Shown one piece after another: positions 45,402-52,806 of a DNA stretch of 64,000 nucleotides. Location: the NCBI RefSeq assembly GCF_051201625.1, contig NZ_CP179203.1, positions 806,001 through 870,000 of the forward strand, read 5' to 3'. The position numbers and the translations under genes were made by a program. The stretch is from Shimia sp051201625 (lineage in GTDB: Bacteria; Pseudomonadota; Alphaproteobacteria; Rhodobacterales; Rhodobacteraceae). Every line of letters starts with the position of its first letter. Position 1 is the stretch's first letter. The notes beneath the pieces are model-generated. The model did not search any database, was not told where the DNA came from, and worked only from the letters and a program-made list of their open reading frames with translations.

Positions 45402-46217
45402 ATGATTAAAAATCGCCTTAAAGCTCATTGGCTTGATAATAAAGCAACTTTGAACGGCTGGCTTTCGATAAACTCTGCTTTTGTAAGTGAAATTATGGCT
45501 GATCAAGGGTTTGATAGCCTAACGGTAGATATGCAGCATGGGGCCGTGAGTTATGAGGGTATGCTCGCGATGTTACAAGCGATGCGCGCCTCGCAGGTTG
45601 TTCCAATGGTGCGTGTGCCTTGGAACGAACCTTCAGTAATTATGAAAGCTTTAGATGCAGGTGCGTATGGAATAATTTGTCCTATGATCAACAGCGCAAG
45701 TCAGGCAGAGGAATTCGTGGCATCGCTGCGATATCCCCCTGATGGCATACGCAGTTTTGGTCCTACGAGAGCAAATTTTTCTGCAGGCTCAAACTATGCA
45801 CAAGAGGCTAATGGCGAAATCGTCGGCCTTGCGATGATTGAAACAGCAGAAGCATACGCAGATATACAGGAAATTGTAAAAACGCCTGGGTTGGATGGTG
45901 TTTATATCGGTCCGGCTGATTTAACCCTTGGATTAACAAAAGGGCGTTTGATACCAGGATTTGACCGAACAGAACCTGAGATGGTTGAGGTCATTAAAGA
46001 TATCTTAAACATAGCAAAAAGTGCTGGAATTTATGCTGGAATCCATTGTGGTTCAGCAAAATACGCCGCCAAAGCAATTAGTTGGGGGTTTAATTTTACC
46101 ACGATTTCTAATGATGTGCGTATTCTTGCAACAGCTGCTTCAAATTTGACTGCTGAAGCACGAGAACAAATAGGTGTTTGTGAAGGACGTAGCCGCCAAG
46201 ATCGAGGAGGCTATTAA
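45402..46217 (+). CDS. HpcH/HpaI-family class II aldolase
   Basis: A 271-residue aldolase. DSLTVDMQHGAVSYEGM, PMVRVPWNEPSVIMKALDAG, LAMIETAEAYADI and VYIGPADLTLGL carry the usual His, Arg, Glu and Asp active-site residues. The family cleaves 2-keto-3-deoxy acids to pyruvate plus an aldehyde. Seven bases after the ALDH gene, it forms an iolG-ALDH-aldolase operon. The true substrate is unknown. Confidence 0.88.
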   Translation: MIKNRLKAHWLDNKATLNGWLSINSAFVSEIMADQGFDSLTVDMQHGAVSYEGMLAMLQAMRASQVVPMVRVPWNEPSVIMKALDAGAYGIICPMINSASQAEEFVASLRYPPDGIRSFGPTRANFSAGSNYAQEANGEIVGLAMIETAEAYADIQEIVKTPGLDGVYIGPADLTLGLTKGRLIPGFDRTEPEMVEVIKDILNIAKSAGIYAGIHCGSAKYAAKAISWGFNFTTISNDVRILATAASNLTAEAREQIGVCEGRSRQDRGGY

Positions 46218-46437
46218 TATGAAAACTTACTTTTCTGGCGTGGCTGATAGAAACTCTAGTTCAAATTCGAGTAGGGGTAAAATTCAGCAGAAACTGAACG
46301 AGAAATTTGTGGTCTTTGTGTCGGCTTTGGAGTTCGAGCTGGCCTACTTTTTGCGCAGCATTAAAGCGGCTCATTGCCGTTTGTTTGTTGTTCAGAACCG
46401 GTTCTGGATGAAAAACATCACAGAACCATCCTTGCTT

Positions 46438-46460
46438 GATCTTAGTATAAAAATAAGATC
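46438..46460. repeat. Inverted repeat upstream of the binding-protein gene
   Basis: GATCTTA and TAAGATC flank a nine-base AT-rich spacer, 28 bases upstream of the binding-protein ATG and just before its Shine-Dalgarno GGAGGA. It may be an operator or a leader hairpin. Bases 46218-46437 show no gene; an open frame there has no protein-like character. Confidence 0.5.
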
Positions 46461-46487
46461 CTGCTTAAAAATCCAGTGGAGGACTAA

Positions 46488-47513
46488 ATGAAACAGACGA
46501 TCAAAACACTCGCTGCAAGCGCAGTGCTTTTGGCTTCTACGGCCGGAGCGAGCTTTGCGGATAACTCAGATATTCGGGTTGGTTTTACCCCAAAATTTTT
46601 GAAAGATGACTTTCAAACTTTGATGACATCGCTGTCAAAAAAAGCATTTGCAGATAAAGGCTTTACACTTGTAGGCGCGCCTGACCCTAATGGTGATATT
46701 GCAGCGCAAGTGAATGCGTTGCAAAATTTATTGGCAAATGGAGCGAATGTAATTGTGTTTGCGCCGTTAGATGCTGCAGGCATCGTTCCTGCTGTTAAGC
46801 GCGCTAACGAAAAAGGAGCGTTGGTCTTCTCAATTGATGATGGCCCTGCGGGCGGTGAGGTTACAGCAACAGTACGTGCTGATAATCTGAATGCAGGCGT
46901 ACAAGGCGCGGAAGAGATGGTGCGTCGTTTAAAGGGGAAAGCTTGCTGGTCAGATAATAGTTGTATCGTTCTTGAACTTCAGGGAGGGTTAGCGACACCA
47001 AACGGATTAGACCGTTCAGATGGCTTTGCTGACACCCTGCGAGCATTAGCAGCAGATGTAAAATTAATTCAGCGTCCGACAGAGTGGACAGCAGATATGG
47101 CAGCAGATGCAGCTCAAAACGTACTTACCCAAAATCCTTCGTTGACCGGAATCTTTATGGCTTCTGAATTAATGGCGACGGCCGTGAATGCGCAGTTGAA
47201 GCGGGCGGGAAAAGATGCCGCCGTGGGTGATCCAGACTCTGTAATTCGCGTGGCAATCGATGGAACACCGCAGGGCTTACAATTAATCCGTGACGGAGCG
47301 TTGGATGCGACTGTTTCGCAGCCATTAAGCGCATATGCAACGAAGACGGCTGAGCTTATAGAGCTGGTGTCAAAGGGTGGTACAATTGAACTTGGTCCAA
47401 AACCGGATGGTCAAGTGATTGATACGCCCGTCGGGCCTCAGTATCAGCTTAACGCAACATTGGTGACTAAGGAAAACGTGGATGCGCCTGGTCTTTGGGC
47501 AAATCAGCTTTAG
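46488..47513 (+). CDS. Periplasmic sugar-binding protein of an ABC importer (RbsB-like)
   Basis: A 341-residue protein. The signal peptide (first about 24 residues, ending AGASFA) precedes a type I periplasmic-binding fold: IRVGFTPKFLKDDFQTLM, NALQNLLANGANVIVFAPLD and VDAPGLWANQL at the end. It belongs to the CUT2 (pentose/inositol) class. GGAGGA precedes the start. A strong hairpin follows, so it is probably made in excess over the permease. Partners are the permease at 47803 and the ATPase at 36983. Confidence 0.9.
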   Translation: MKQTIKTLAASAVLLASTAGASFADNSDIRVGFTPKFLKDDFQTLMTSLSKKAFADKGFTLVGAPDPNGDIAAQVNALQNLLANGANVIVFAPLDAAGIVPAVKRANEKGALVFSIDDGPAGGEVTATVRADNLNAGVQGAEEMVRRLKGKACWSDNSCIVLELQGGLATPNGLDRSDGFADTLRALAADVKLIQRPTEWTADMAADAAQNVLTQNPSLTGIFMASELMATAVNAQLKRAGKDAAVGDPDSVIRVAIDGTPQGLQLIRDGALDATVSQPLSAYATKTAELIELVSKGGTIELGPKPDGQVIDTPVGPQYQLNATLVTKENVDAPGLWANQL

Positions 47514-47595
47514 CAGCATAAATTAGGCTTTGAAGTTAGCTTAGCAAAATAAACATAATTTTCCGTGAGCTAAGTTATTTCTGAGCTTTGAATGT

Positions 47596-47621
47596 TTTTG
47601 GGCCCTTTTTAGGGCCCAAAA
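47596..47621 (+). terminator. Strong hairpin after the binding-protein gene
   Basis: TTTTGGGCCCT and AGGGCCCAAAA form a perfect 11-bp stem around a four-T loop, 83 bases after the stop codon. The A/T-rich outer stem gives the U-tract-like pairs, so this acts as a terminator or a processing/attenuation site that separates the binding protein from the permease. Confidence 0.75.
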
Positions 47622-47714
47622 GATCAACGAGTTTATACAGCATAAACTTCATCGTAAAATCATTTTAACCGACGATGCTTTTGTTGAAACTCGGTTGGCA
47701 AAGGAAGATCAAAA

Positions 47715-47772
47715 TTGTCGGAATTATTTCGACAAAAATTTAAAATTTGATCGTATTTTTTAGTGATACGAT
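47715..47772. repeat. Two successive inverted repeats upstream of the permease gene
   Basis: TTGTCG-N9-CGACAA at 47715-47735 and ATCGTAT-N9-ATACGAT at 47750-47772 are both perfect, both with nine-base spacers, and lie 31-88 bases upstream of the permease start. They could be operators or leader hairpins. Neither matches the GCAA-N6-TTGC element. Confidence 0.5.
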
Positions 47773-47802
47773 ATCTCAATTAAGACATCTTTGGAAACGA
47801 AA

Positions 47803-48849
47803 ATGAACTCAGAAAATAATTCCCACATGGATTTAGATCTAAACGAAAACAAATCTTCAAAGCTAGCTGCTTTTGGCAACGCTTTCGTTGCAAATGGATT
47901 TACCATGTATCCGGTTCTAATCCTGTTACTTGTTATCGGGGCAATTGTCGCGCCACGATTTTTAACAAGTTATAATTTATTAAATATTCTCGAGCAGGTC
48001 AGTGTTTTAGGTCTTACCACAATCGGACTTACATTTATTCTGCTCATTGGCAGATTGGATTTATCGCTTGAAGGTTTAGTAGGTTTTGCGCCCATGTTAG
48101 CAGCAGTTTTACTGGTACCAGTAGCTTCTGGAGGATTTGGAACTGAATTGCCTGGTTGGACCGGTCCTTTGATTGCGCTGGGTGCTGCAGGATTTATTGG
48201 ATGGTTAAATGGATTTATGGTCGTTAAAATAGGCTTGAACCCGTTTATCTCCACTTTAGGGCTGCTAGTTTTGCTGCGTGGGGGTGTTCTGATAATATCA
48301 AATGGCCGTTCTATTTATTCACCAGGCGATGCGCTGACCTATTTAGGCTCCGAAAGGTTATTAGGTATACCGCTTGCGGTTTTAGTGTTCGCTGTAATAG
48401 CTTTAGGCGTTGGTTTGATGCTCCAATTTCATCGTTTTGGACGAGCTTTATATGCTGTTGGTGGTAATGAGTCTGCAGCAAGGGCCGCTGGAATAGATGT
48501 AGATAGGGTTATTTGGAGTGCTTTTGTCGTTTCAGGTTTGCTTGCAGGGCTCGCTGGAATTTTGATGACAGGTAGATTGGATTCAGCTGTAACTACCCAA
48601 GGCCAAAATATAATTTTTTCAGCTTTCGCAGCTGCTGTTATCGGTGGTGTAAGTTTGGGAGGTGGTCGAGGCACTGTGACGGGAGTGATTAGTGGTGTCT
48701 TGCTTATTGGGGTCATTAACAACCTACTTACATTAGCTGATGTTCCTTCTTTCTATGTGCAAGCTACTACGGGCGCGGTTATTATAATTGCGGCTGTTTT
48801 AACCACTTTAGCAAATAAACGGTCTTCTGTCGCGCAAACTAGAACTTAG
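47803..48849 (+). CDS. Sugar ABC transporter permease (RbsC-like)
   Basis: A 348-residue inner-membrane protein with eight to ten helices. LGLTTIGLTFILLIGRLDLS, the family loop NGRSIYSPGD, YAVGGNESAARAAGIDVDRV and GGVSLGGGRGTVTGVISGVL are typical of CUT2 permeases. GGAA six bases before ATG 47803 supports that start over the upstream TTG. It completes the split importer with the genes at 46488 and 36983. Confidence 0.9.
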   Translation: MNSENNSHMDLDLNENKSSKLAAFGNAFVANGFTMYPVLILLLVIGAIVAPRFLTSYNLLNILEQVSVLGLTTIGLTFILLIGRLDLSLEGLVGFAPMLAAVLLVPVASGGFGTELPGWTGPLIALGAAGFIGWLNGFMVVKIGLNPFISTLGLLVLLRGGVLIISNGRSIYSPGDALTYLGSERLLGIPLAVLVFAVIALGVGLMLQFHRFGRALYAVGGNESAARAAGIDVDRVIWSAFVVSGLLAGLAGILMTGRLDSAVTTQGQNIIFSAFAAAVIGGVSLGGGRGTVTGVISGVLLIGVINNLLTLADVPSFYVQATTGAVIIIAAVLTTLANKRSSVAQTRT

Positions 48850-48863
48850 ATTAAGGGGCCGCG

Positions 48864-49814
48864 ATGACGAAACATATTTTGGTTGCGGGAAAATTACATC
48901 CGTCGGCGCTGCGCGTGCTGGACAGCGCCGAAGGCGTTTCGTTCGATTACGTTCCCGATGCGGATCCCACCGCTTATTTGCCACTGCTGCCCAAGGCGCA
49001 GGGATTGGTGCTGCGCACGCAAACTTTAAATGCGGCTCATATCGCAACCGCGCCTGATTTGCAGATCGTTTCCCGCCATGGTGTTGGTTATGATGCGGTT
49101 GACGTGCCGGCGTTAACCAAGCGCGGTATTCCTTTGGCGATTGTGGGAGATGTAAATTCGCGCACCGTTGCCGAACATGCGATGCTGCTGCTTTTGGCGG
49201 CCTCGCGCTGTTTGGTGAAATCGGTCACGGGGTTTCGCGCTGGCGATTGGGCGCAGCGTAATATGTTTGAACCACGGGAGCTTTACGACAAAACGCTTTT
49301 AATCGTTGGCTACGGGCGCATTGGGCGGCACTTGGCGCAAATGGCCAAGGCTTTTGGAGTGCATGTTTTGGCCTATGACCCTTATCTAGGTGCGGATCAA
49401 TTTGCTGGTGCCGAACAGGTGGCCGATATTTCGGCCGGTTTGACACGGGCCGATTTGGTTTCGCTGCATATTCCCAAAGCGGATGGTCCATTATTGGGCG
49501 CGGCTGAACTGGCATTATTACCGGCGCATGCTGTGGTGGTTAACACGGCGCGCGGTGGTTTGATTGATGAGCTGGCCTTGGCGCAAGCCTTAAAAGAAGG
49601 TCACCTGGGGGCTGCTGGTTTGGATGTGCTCGAGGTTGAGCCCCCCTCTTATGATCATCCGTTATTTGGCCTGGACAATGCGATTATCACGCCGCATGCG
49701 GCTGGTCTGACCGAAGAATGTGCCGAGCGGATGGGCATGGTTTCGGTGCAAAATGTTTTGGATTATTTCGCTGAAACGTTAAATCCGGATCTTGTGGTCA
49801 ATGGTCCCTTTTAG
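48864..49814 (+). CDS. D-isomer-specific 2-hydroxyacid dehydrogenase
   Basis: A 316-residue NAD-dependent enzyme. The NAD motif is IVGYGRIGRHLAQMAKAFG. Catalytic residues are Arg in NTARGGLIDE, Glu in LDVLEVEPP and His in TPHAAGLTEE. It resembles phosphoglycerate or hydroxypyruvate/glyoxylate reductases. It starts 15 bases after the permease stop but is clearly GC-richer, like iolE-iolD, suggesting a different source for this segment. Confidence 0.88.
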   Translation: MTKHILVAGKLHPSALRVLDSAEGVSFDYVPDADPTAYLPLLPKAQGLVLRTQTLNAAHIATAPDLQIVSRHGVGYDAVDVPALTKRGIPLAIVGDVNSRTVAEHAMLLLLAASRCLVKSVTGFRAGDWAQRNMFEPRELYDKTLLIVGYGRIGRHLAQMAKAFGVHVLAYDPYLGADQFAGAEQVADISAGLTRADLVSLHIPKADGPLLGAAELALLPAHAVVVNTARGGLIDELALAQALKEGHLGAAGLDVLEVEPPSYDHPLFGLDNAIITPHAAGLTEECAERMGMVSVQNVLDYFAETLNPDLVVNGPF

Positions 49815-49823
49815 GAGAATGTA

Positions 49824-49886
49824 ATGAAGGTTAGTTTGATTGGATCAGGTTTTATGGGCAAAGCCCATGCGTTTGGCTCTGATTAA
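49824..49886 (+). pseudogene. Twenty-codon 5' stump of a Gfo/Idh/MocA dehydrogenase gene
   Basis: TAGGAGA precedes an ATG that reads MKVSLIGSGFMGKAHAFGSD and then stops. This is the exact N-terminal cofactor-binding start of a Gfo/Idh enzyme (GSGFMGKAHA) with the rest missing. It follows the hydroxyacid dehydrogenase by nine bases. It marks a deletion or recombination junction where a replacement gene (49928) now follows. Confidence 0.75.
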
Positions 49887-49927
49887 CTGTATCCAATCAA
49901 CCCAGGATGGCAAATGGCGAATAAGGG

Positions 49928-50983
49928 ATGAAAAAAATGCAGCATCAAAAAGCAATTCGAGTTGGGCTGATTGGATGCGGATTTTATGCCCAAAATCACC
50001 TCCATGCGTGGGATTATTTGAAGCCTCGTGGAGTTGAGTTAGTTGGCGTGTGTGATCTTGATGAAGACAAGGCACAGCTAGCGGCTAAGGAATTTGGAAC
50101 AAATTTTTATACGAATATCGACAAGATGCTCGCGTTAGAGGACCTAGATCTCATTGATATCGTTACACAGGCTGAGCACCATAAAGATCTTGCTTTTGCT
50201 GTTTTAGAAAAAGGCATTTCCGCTATTGTTCAAAAACCCTTTGCTCCCACCCTGCCTGAGTGTATCGAAATAGTTGACAAGGCGAAATCTTCCGAAGCTT
50301 GGCTTGCCGTTCATGAAAACTTTCGGTTTTCCCGCGTTATGCGATGCGTAAAAGAAATTATCACCAGTGGTGAAATAGGCGATTTAAATTGGGGACGGCT
50401 TACATTCAGGACTGGATTTGATATCTATAAAAATCAACCATACCTGGCTAACGAAAAACGGTTCTCTATTTTGGATTCAGGAATTCATATTTTAGATTTA
50501 GCACGTTTCTTTTTTGGCGAAGTCGAGCGTCTTCATTGTGAAACACAAAAGCGGAATCCTCGCGTTGTGGGAGAAGACACAGCTACAATTATGTTAAGAC
50601 ATGACACGGGCGCAGTAACTGTCGTTGAAACAACATATCAGGCCAAGCGATTACCTGATTACTTTCCACAAACATTGTTAGAAATTGAGGGAACCTCAGG
50701 ATCAATACTACTGAAACCTGATCAAGTGATTACAGTTACTGCAAATAATAAATCCTATGATCGCGTTATCGAAACACCGATGCTCCCCTGGTTCTCGAAA
50801 GAATGGTGCGTCTCACAGGAAGCCGTTCTGAACACAAATTCGCACTTAATCGACTGCTACAGACAAGGTGTAGACGCTGAAATATCTGGTAGAGATAACT
50901 TAAACACATTTGCGCTTGTTGAAGCTGCTTACGATGCCGCAAGCTCGAATGGAAGCGTCCAGCCTTTAAGGTTTTCAGGTTAA
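49928..50983 (+). CDS. Gfo/Idh/MocA-family oxidoreductase
   Basis: A 351-residue NAD(P)-dependent enzyme. The Rossmann motif GLIGCGFYAQNHLHAW, the catalytic Lys in QKPFAPT (Gln replaces the usual Glu of EKP) and the metal-free Asp/His region DSGIHILDLARFFFGE are present. It is a distant paralogue of iolG and AT-richer than the preceding gene. It may act on another inositol isomer or a sugar derivative. Last gene of the island. Confidence 0.88.
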   Translation: MKKMQHQKAIRVGLIGCGFYAQNHLHAWDYLKPRGVELVGVCDLDEDKAQLAAKEFGTNFYTNIDKMLALEDLDLIDIVTQAEHHKDLAFAVLEKGISAIVQKPFAPTLPECIEIVDKAKSSEAWLAVHENFRFSRVMRCVKEIITSGEIGDLNWGRLTFRTGFDIYKNQPYLANEKRFSILDSGIHILDLARFFFGEVERLHCETQKRNPRVVGEDTATIMLRHDTGAVTVVETTYQAKRLPDYFPQTLLEIEGTSGSILLKPDQVITVTANNKSYDRVIETPMLPWFSKEWCVSQEAVLNTNSHLIDCYRQGVDAEISGRDNLNTFALVEAAYDAASSNGSVQPLRFSG

Positions 50984-51189
50984 CTTTGTCTAATTTTGAT
51001 TTGTGTTGTCTTTCTAAGAGAAAGGTTATTCCTGACTGAAGGGGTGCGTTTCCGGCATTGGTTCAAGACACAGTGGTTTCTCCAGAGAAAACGAAGTAAT
51101 AAAAACACACTTTTGCGCACACCTTATAAATTATTTCATAACTAATTGTAACTGAATAATAATTTAATACCATCTATACTGAAAATCCT

Positions 51190-51420
51190 TTAGACCGTCT
51201 TGAGGTTTAACGCAGGGGGCACAGCAGTGGTTTTGAAACGGCATGAAAAGCGACGCTTCCTAAAGGGAATGCCCACTTCATGGCTCATTCTGCGATACTT
51301 CAATGGGCCGTTGTAGAGCTTGAAGCCCCCCAGATAGTCTTGCTTTTCACCAACTTCCCACAGCTGCGGGAATGTTTCCTTTGCCCTTTCGATAGCGTCT
51401 GAAAGCGTCTCTTCGTTCAT
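51190..51420 (-). CDS. Hypothetical protein
   Basis: A 76-codon frame, MNEETLSDAIERAKETFPQL onward, with an amphipathic helical N-terminal half and a basic middle (PFRKRRFSCRFK). AGG lies about eight bases before the ATG. I do not recognise it. It could be a small acquired gene or a chance frame in a gene-poor region; there is no operon context. Confidence 0.35.
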   Translation of the reverse strand: MNEETLSDAIERAKETFPQLWEVGEKQDYLGGFKLYNGPLKYRRMSHEVGIPFRKRRFSCRFKTTAVPPALNLKTV

Positions 51421-52036
51421 GATAAAACCTGCCTATGTCGGCAAGCCTTCATCACTCATGCCCGTGCGCTTGCCTTCAGGATATCAATAGGACCGCAGCG
51501 TTTCGCAAAGTTTAAAGGAAACCTTAAAGGCATAATCCAGGGGCAGTTCTGCCGCCCGAAAAGGTTCTAACCGAAAAGTAATTTTGACGGACTCTCCCCA
51601 TTACGTCGCACAAAAGAAACAAGAAACTAGAGTTTAGAAACATTTTCCTCAACGCTTAGGAAACGAAATCCTTGAGGTTTGTAACAAATTTCTAATGATA
51701 CTGTTGTTGCCGCGCGGATTATCAGGTCTCTCTAATTTGAGGTATCGTCTGGTCGGAACCTTGATTTAAGCTGGTTCTCCACAGGGAATTTTCGCATTCC
51801 TGCATGATGCTTTCGAGGATAAATTTGCTTTAAATTGAAAAGCCGTGGTCCTGCCTATCCCCTATATCTCTCTCAAACGATTTTCGTTCTGATCGGCTCG
51901 GTTAGTCCGCTAAATCTCCCTCAAGAAATTAGTTAATACAAAGACAGGCACCAAAACGCGCGCTCAAAAGACATCATTTACATTTGCGTCGAGTGCCGTC
52001 TAGTCTCAAAAGGAGATATGTTGAAGGAATTTCATT
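51421..52036. other. 616-base gene-poor region
   Basis: I see no gene, RNA or insertion-sequence remnant here. The last 30 bases carry the ribosome-binding region of the Sel1 gene (AAGGAG, then GAAGGAA). Confidence 0.5.
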
Positions 52037-52519
52037 GTGAAACAAATCACATTAGCCGTGGCCTTCCTGGTGATGTTCACCACTTCAGTATTCTCGCAAG
52101 ACTACGGCAAGGGTTTAACTGCTTTCAAGGCTGGCAATTATGCAACTGCTCTTCGGGAGTGGAAACCGTTAGCCGAGCAAGGAGATGCTAGAGCTCAAGA
52201 CTATTTGGGTCACATGTACTACTTTGGCAGAGGCGTCCCTCAGGAATATGCAGAAGCGGTAAAGTGGTACCGCAAAGCTGCTGAGCAGGGAGAAACTGGT
52301 GCTAAAGTCGACTTAGGCATCTTGTACGAAGTAGCTAACGGCGTCCCTCAGGACAACATCATGGCGCACATGTGGTACAACATTGCGAGCGCTAATGCTT
52401 AATACATTTGTGTTACAAGGAACAAAATAGCCAAACAGATGTCCGCTGAAGACATCTCAAAAGCTCGCGCATTGGCAAGAGAATGTATGCGCAGCAACTA
52501 CCAGAAGTGTGGGTACTGA
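52037..52519 (+). pseudogene. Sel1-repeat secreted protein interrupted by an in-frame nonsense codon
   Basis: A signal peptide (first about 21 residues, ending SVFSQ) is followed by Sel1-type repeats such as GDARAQDYLGHMYYFGRGVP and GETGAKVDLGILYEVANGVP. The frame stops at TAA 52400-52402 after NIASANA, 121 residues. Reading continues in the same frame without another stop as IAKQMSAEDISKARALAREC and ends NYQKCGY-TGA at 52519, which is the normal C terminus of this family. One base change (GAA to TAA) would explain it. The short form may still be made. Confidence 0.8.
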
Positions 52520-52530
52520 AGGTGAAACAG

Positions 52531-52563
52531 ACACCAACTGACGGTAAACGGTTTGGTGTTTAA
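52531..52563 (+). terminator. Hairpin after the Sel1 gene
   Basis: ACACCAA and TTGGTGT form a 7-bp stem with a long loop, followed by TTAAAA, starting 12 bases after the ancestral stop codon of the Sel1 gene. A moderate candidate terminator. Confidence 0.45.
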
Positions 52564-52806
52564 AATGGCGGCATTTGATTAATTCTTTGCATCATTACAG
52601 TGGGAATACAGAGAGTAAGGCAAGGCCAAACCCTTTGAGACCTGCTGCAAGTGGTTCATTGAGAAATATCCTGAGTAGTCTAAGCAAGTTGAAAAGGTTT
52701 GGTTCTCGGACGAATACCCCAACAAGCGACAAAGCCAGAACTTGGGAACTAGGCAACTAAAATTATGATAACATCGTTAAAATAAGTTAGGTTAGAGGTA
52801 CAAATC

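Noticed and set aside
46174..46491. 105-codon frame between the aldolase and the binding-protein gene
   Set aside because: It starts inside the aldolase gene, ends inside the binding-protein start, and has no domain or good start; it also spans an inverted repeat that looks regulatory.
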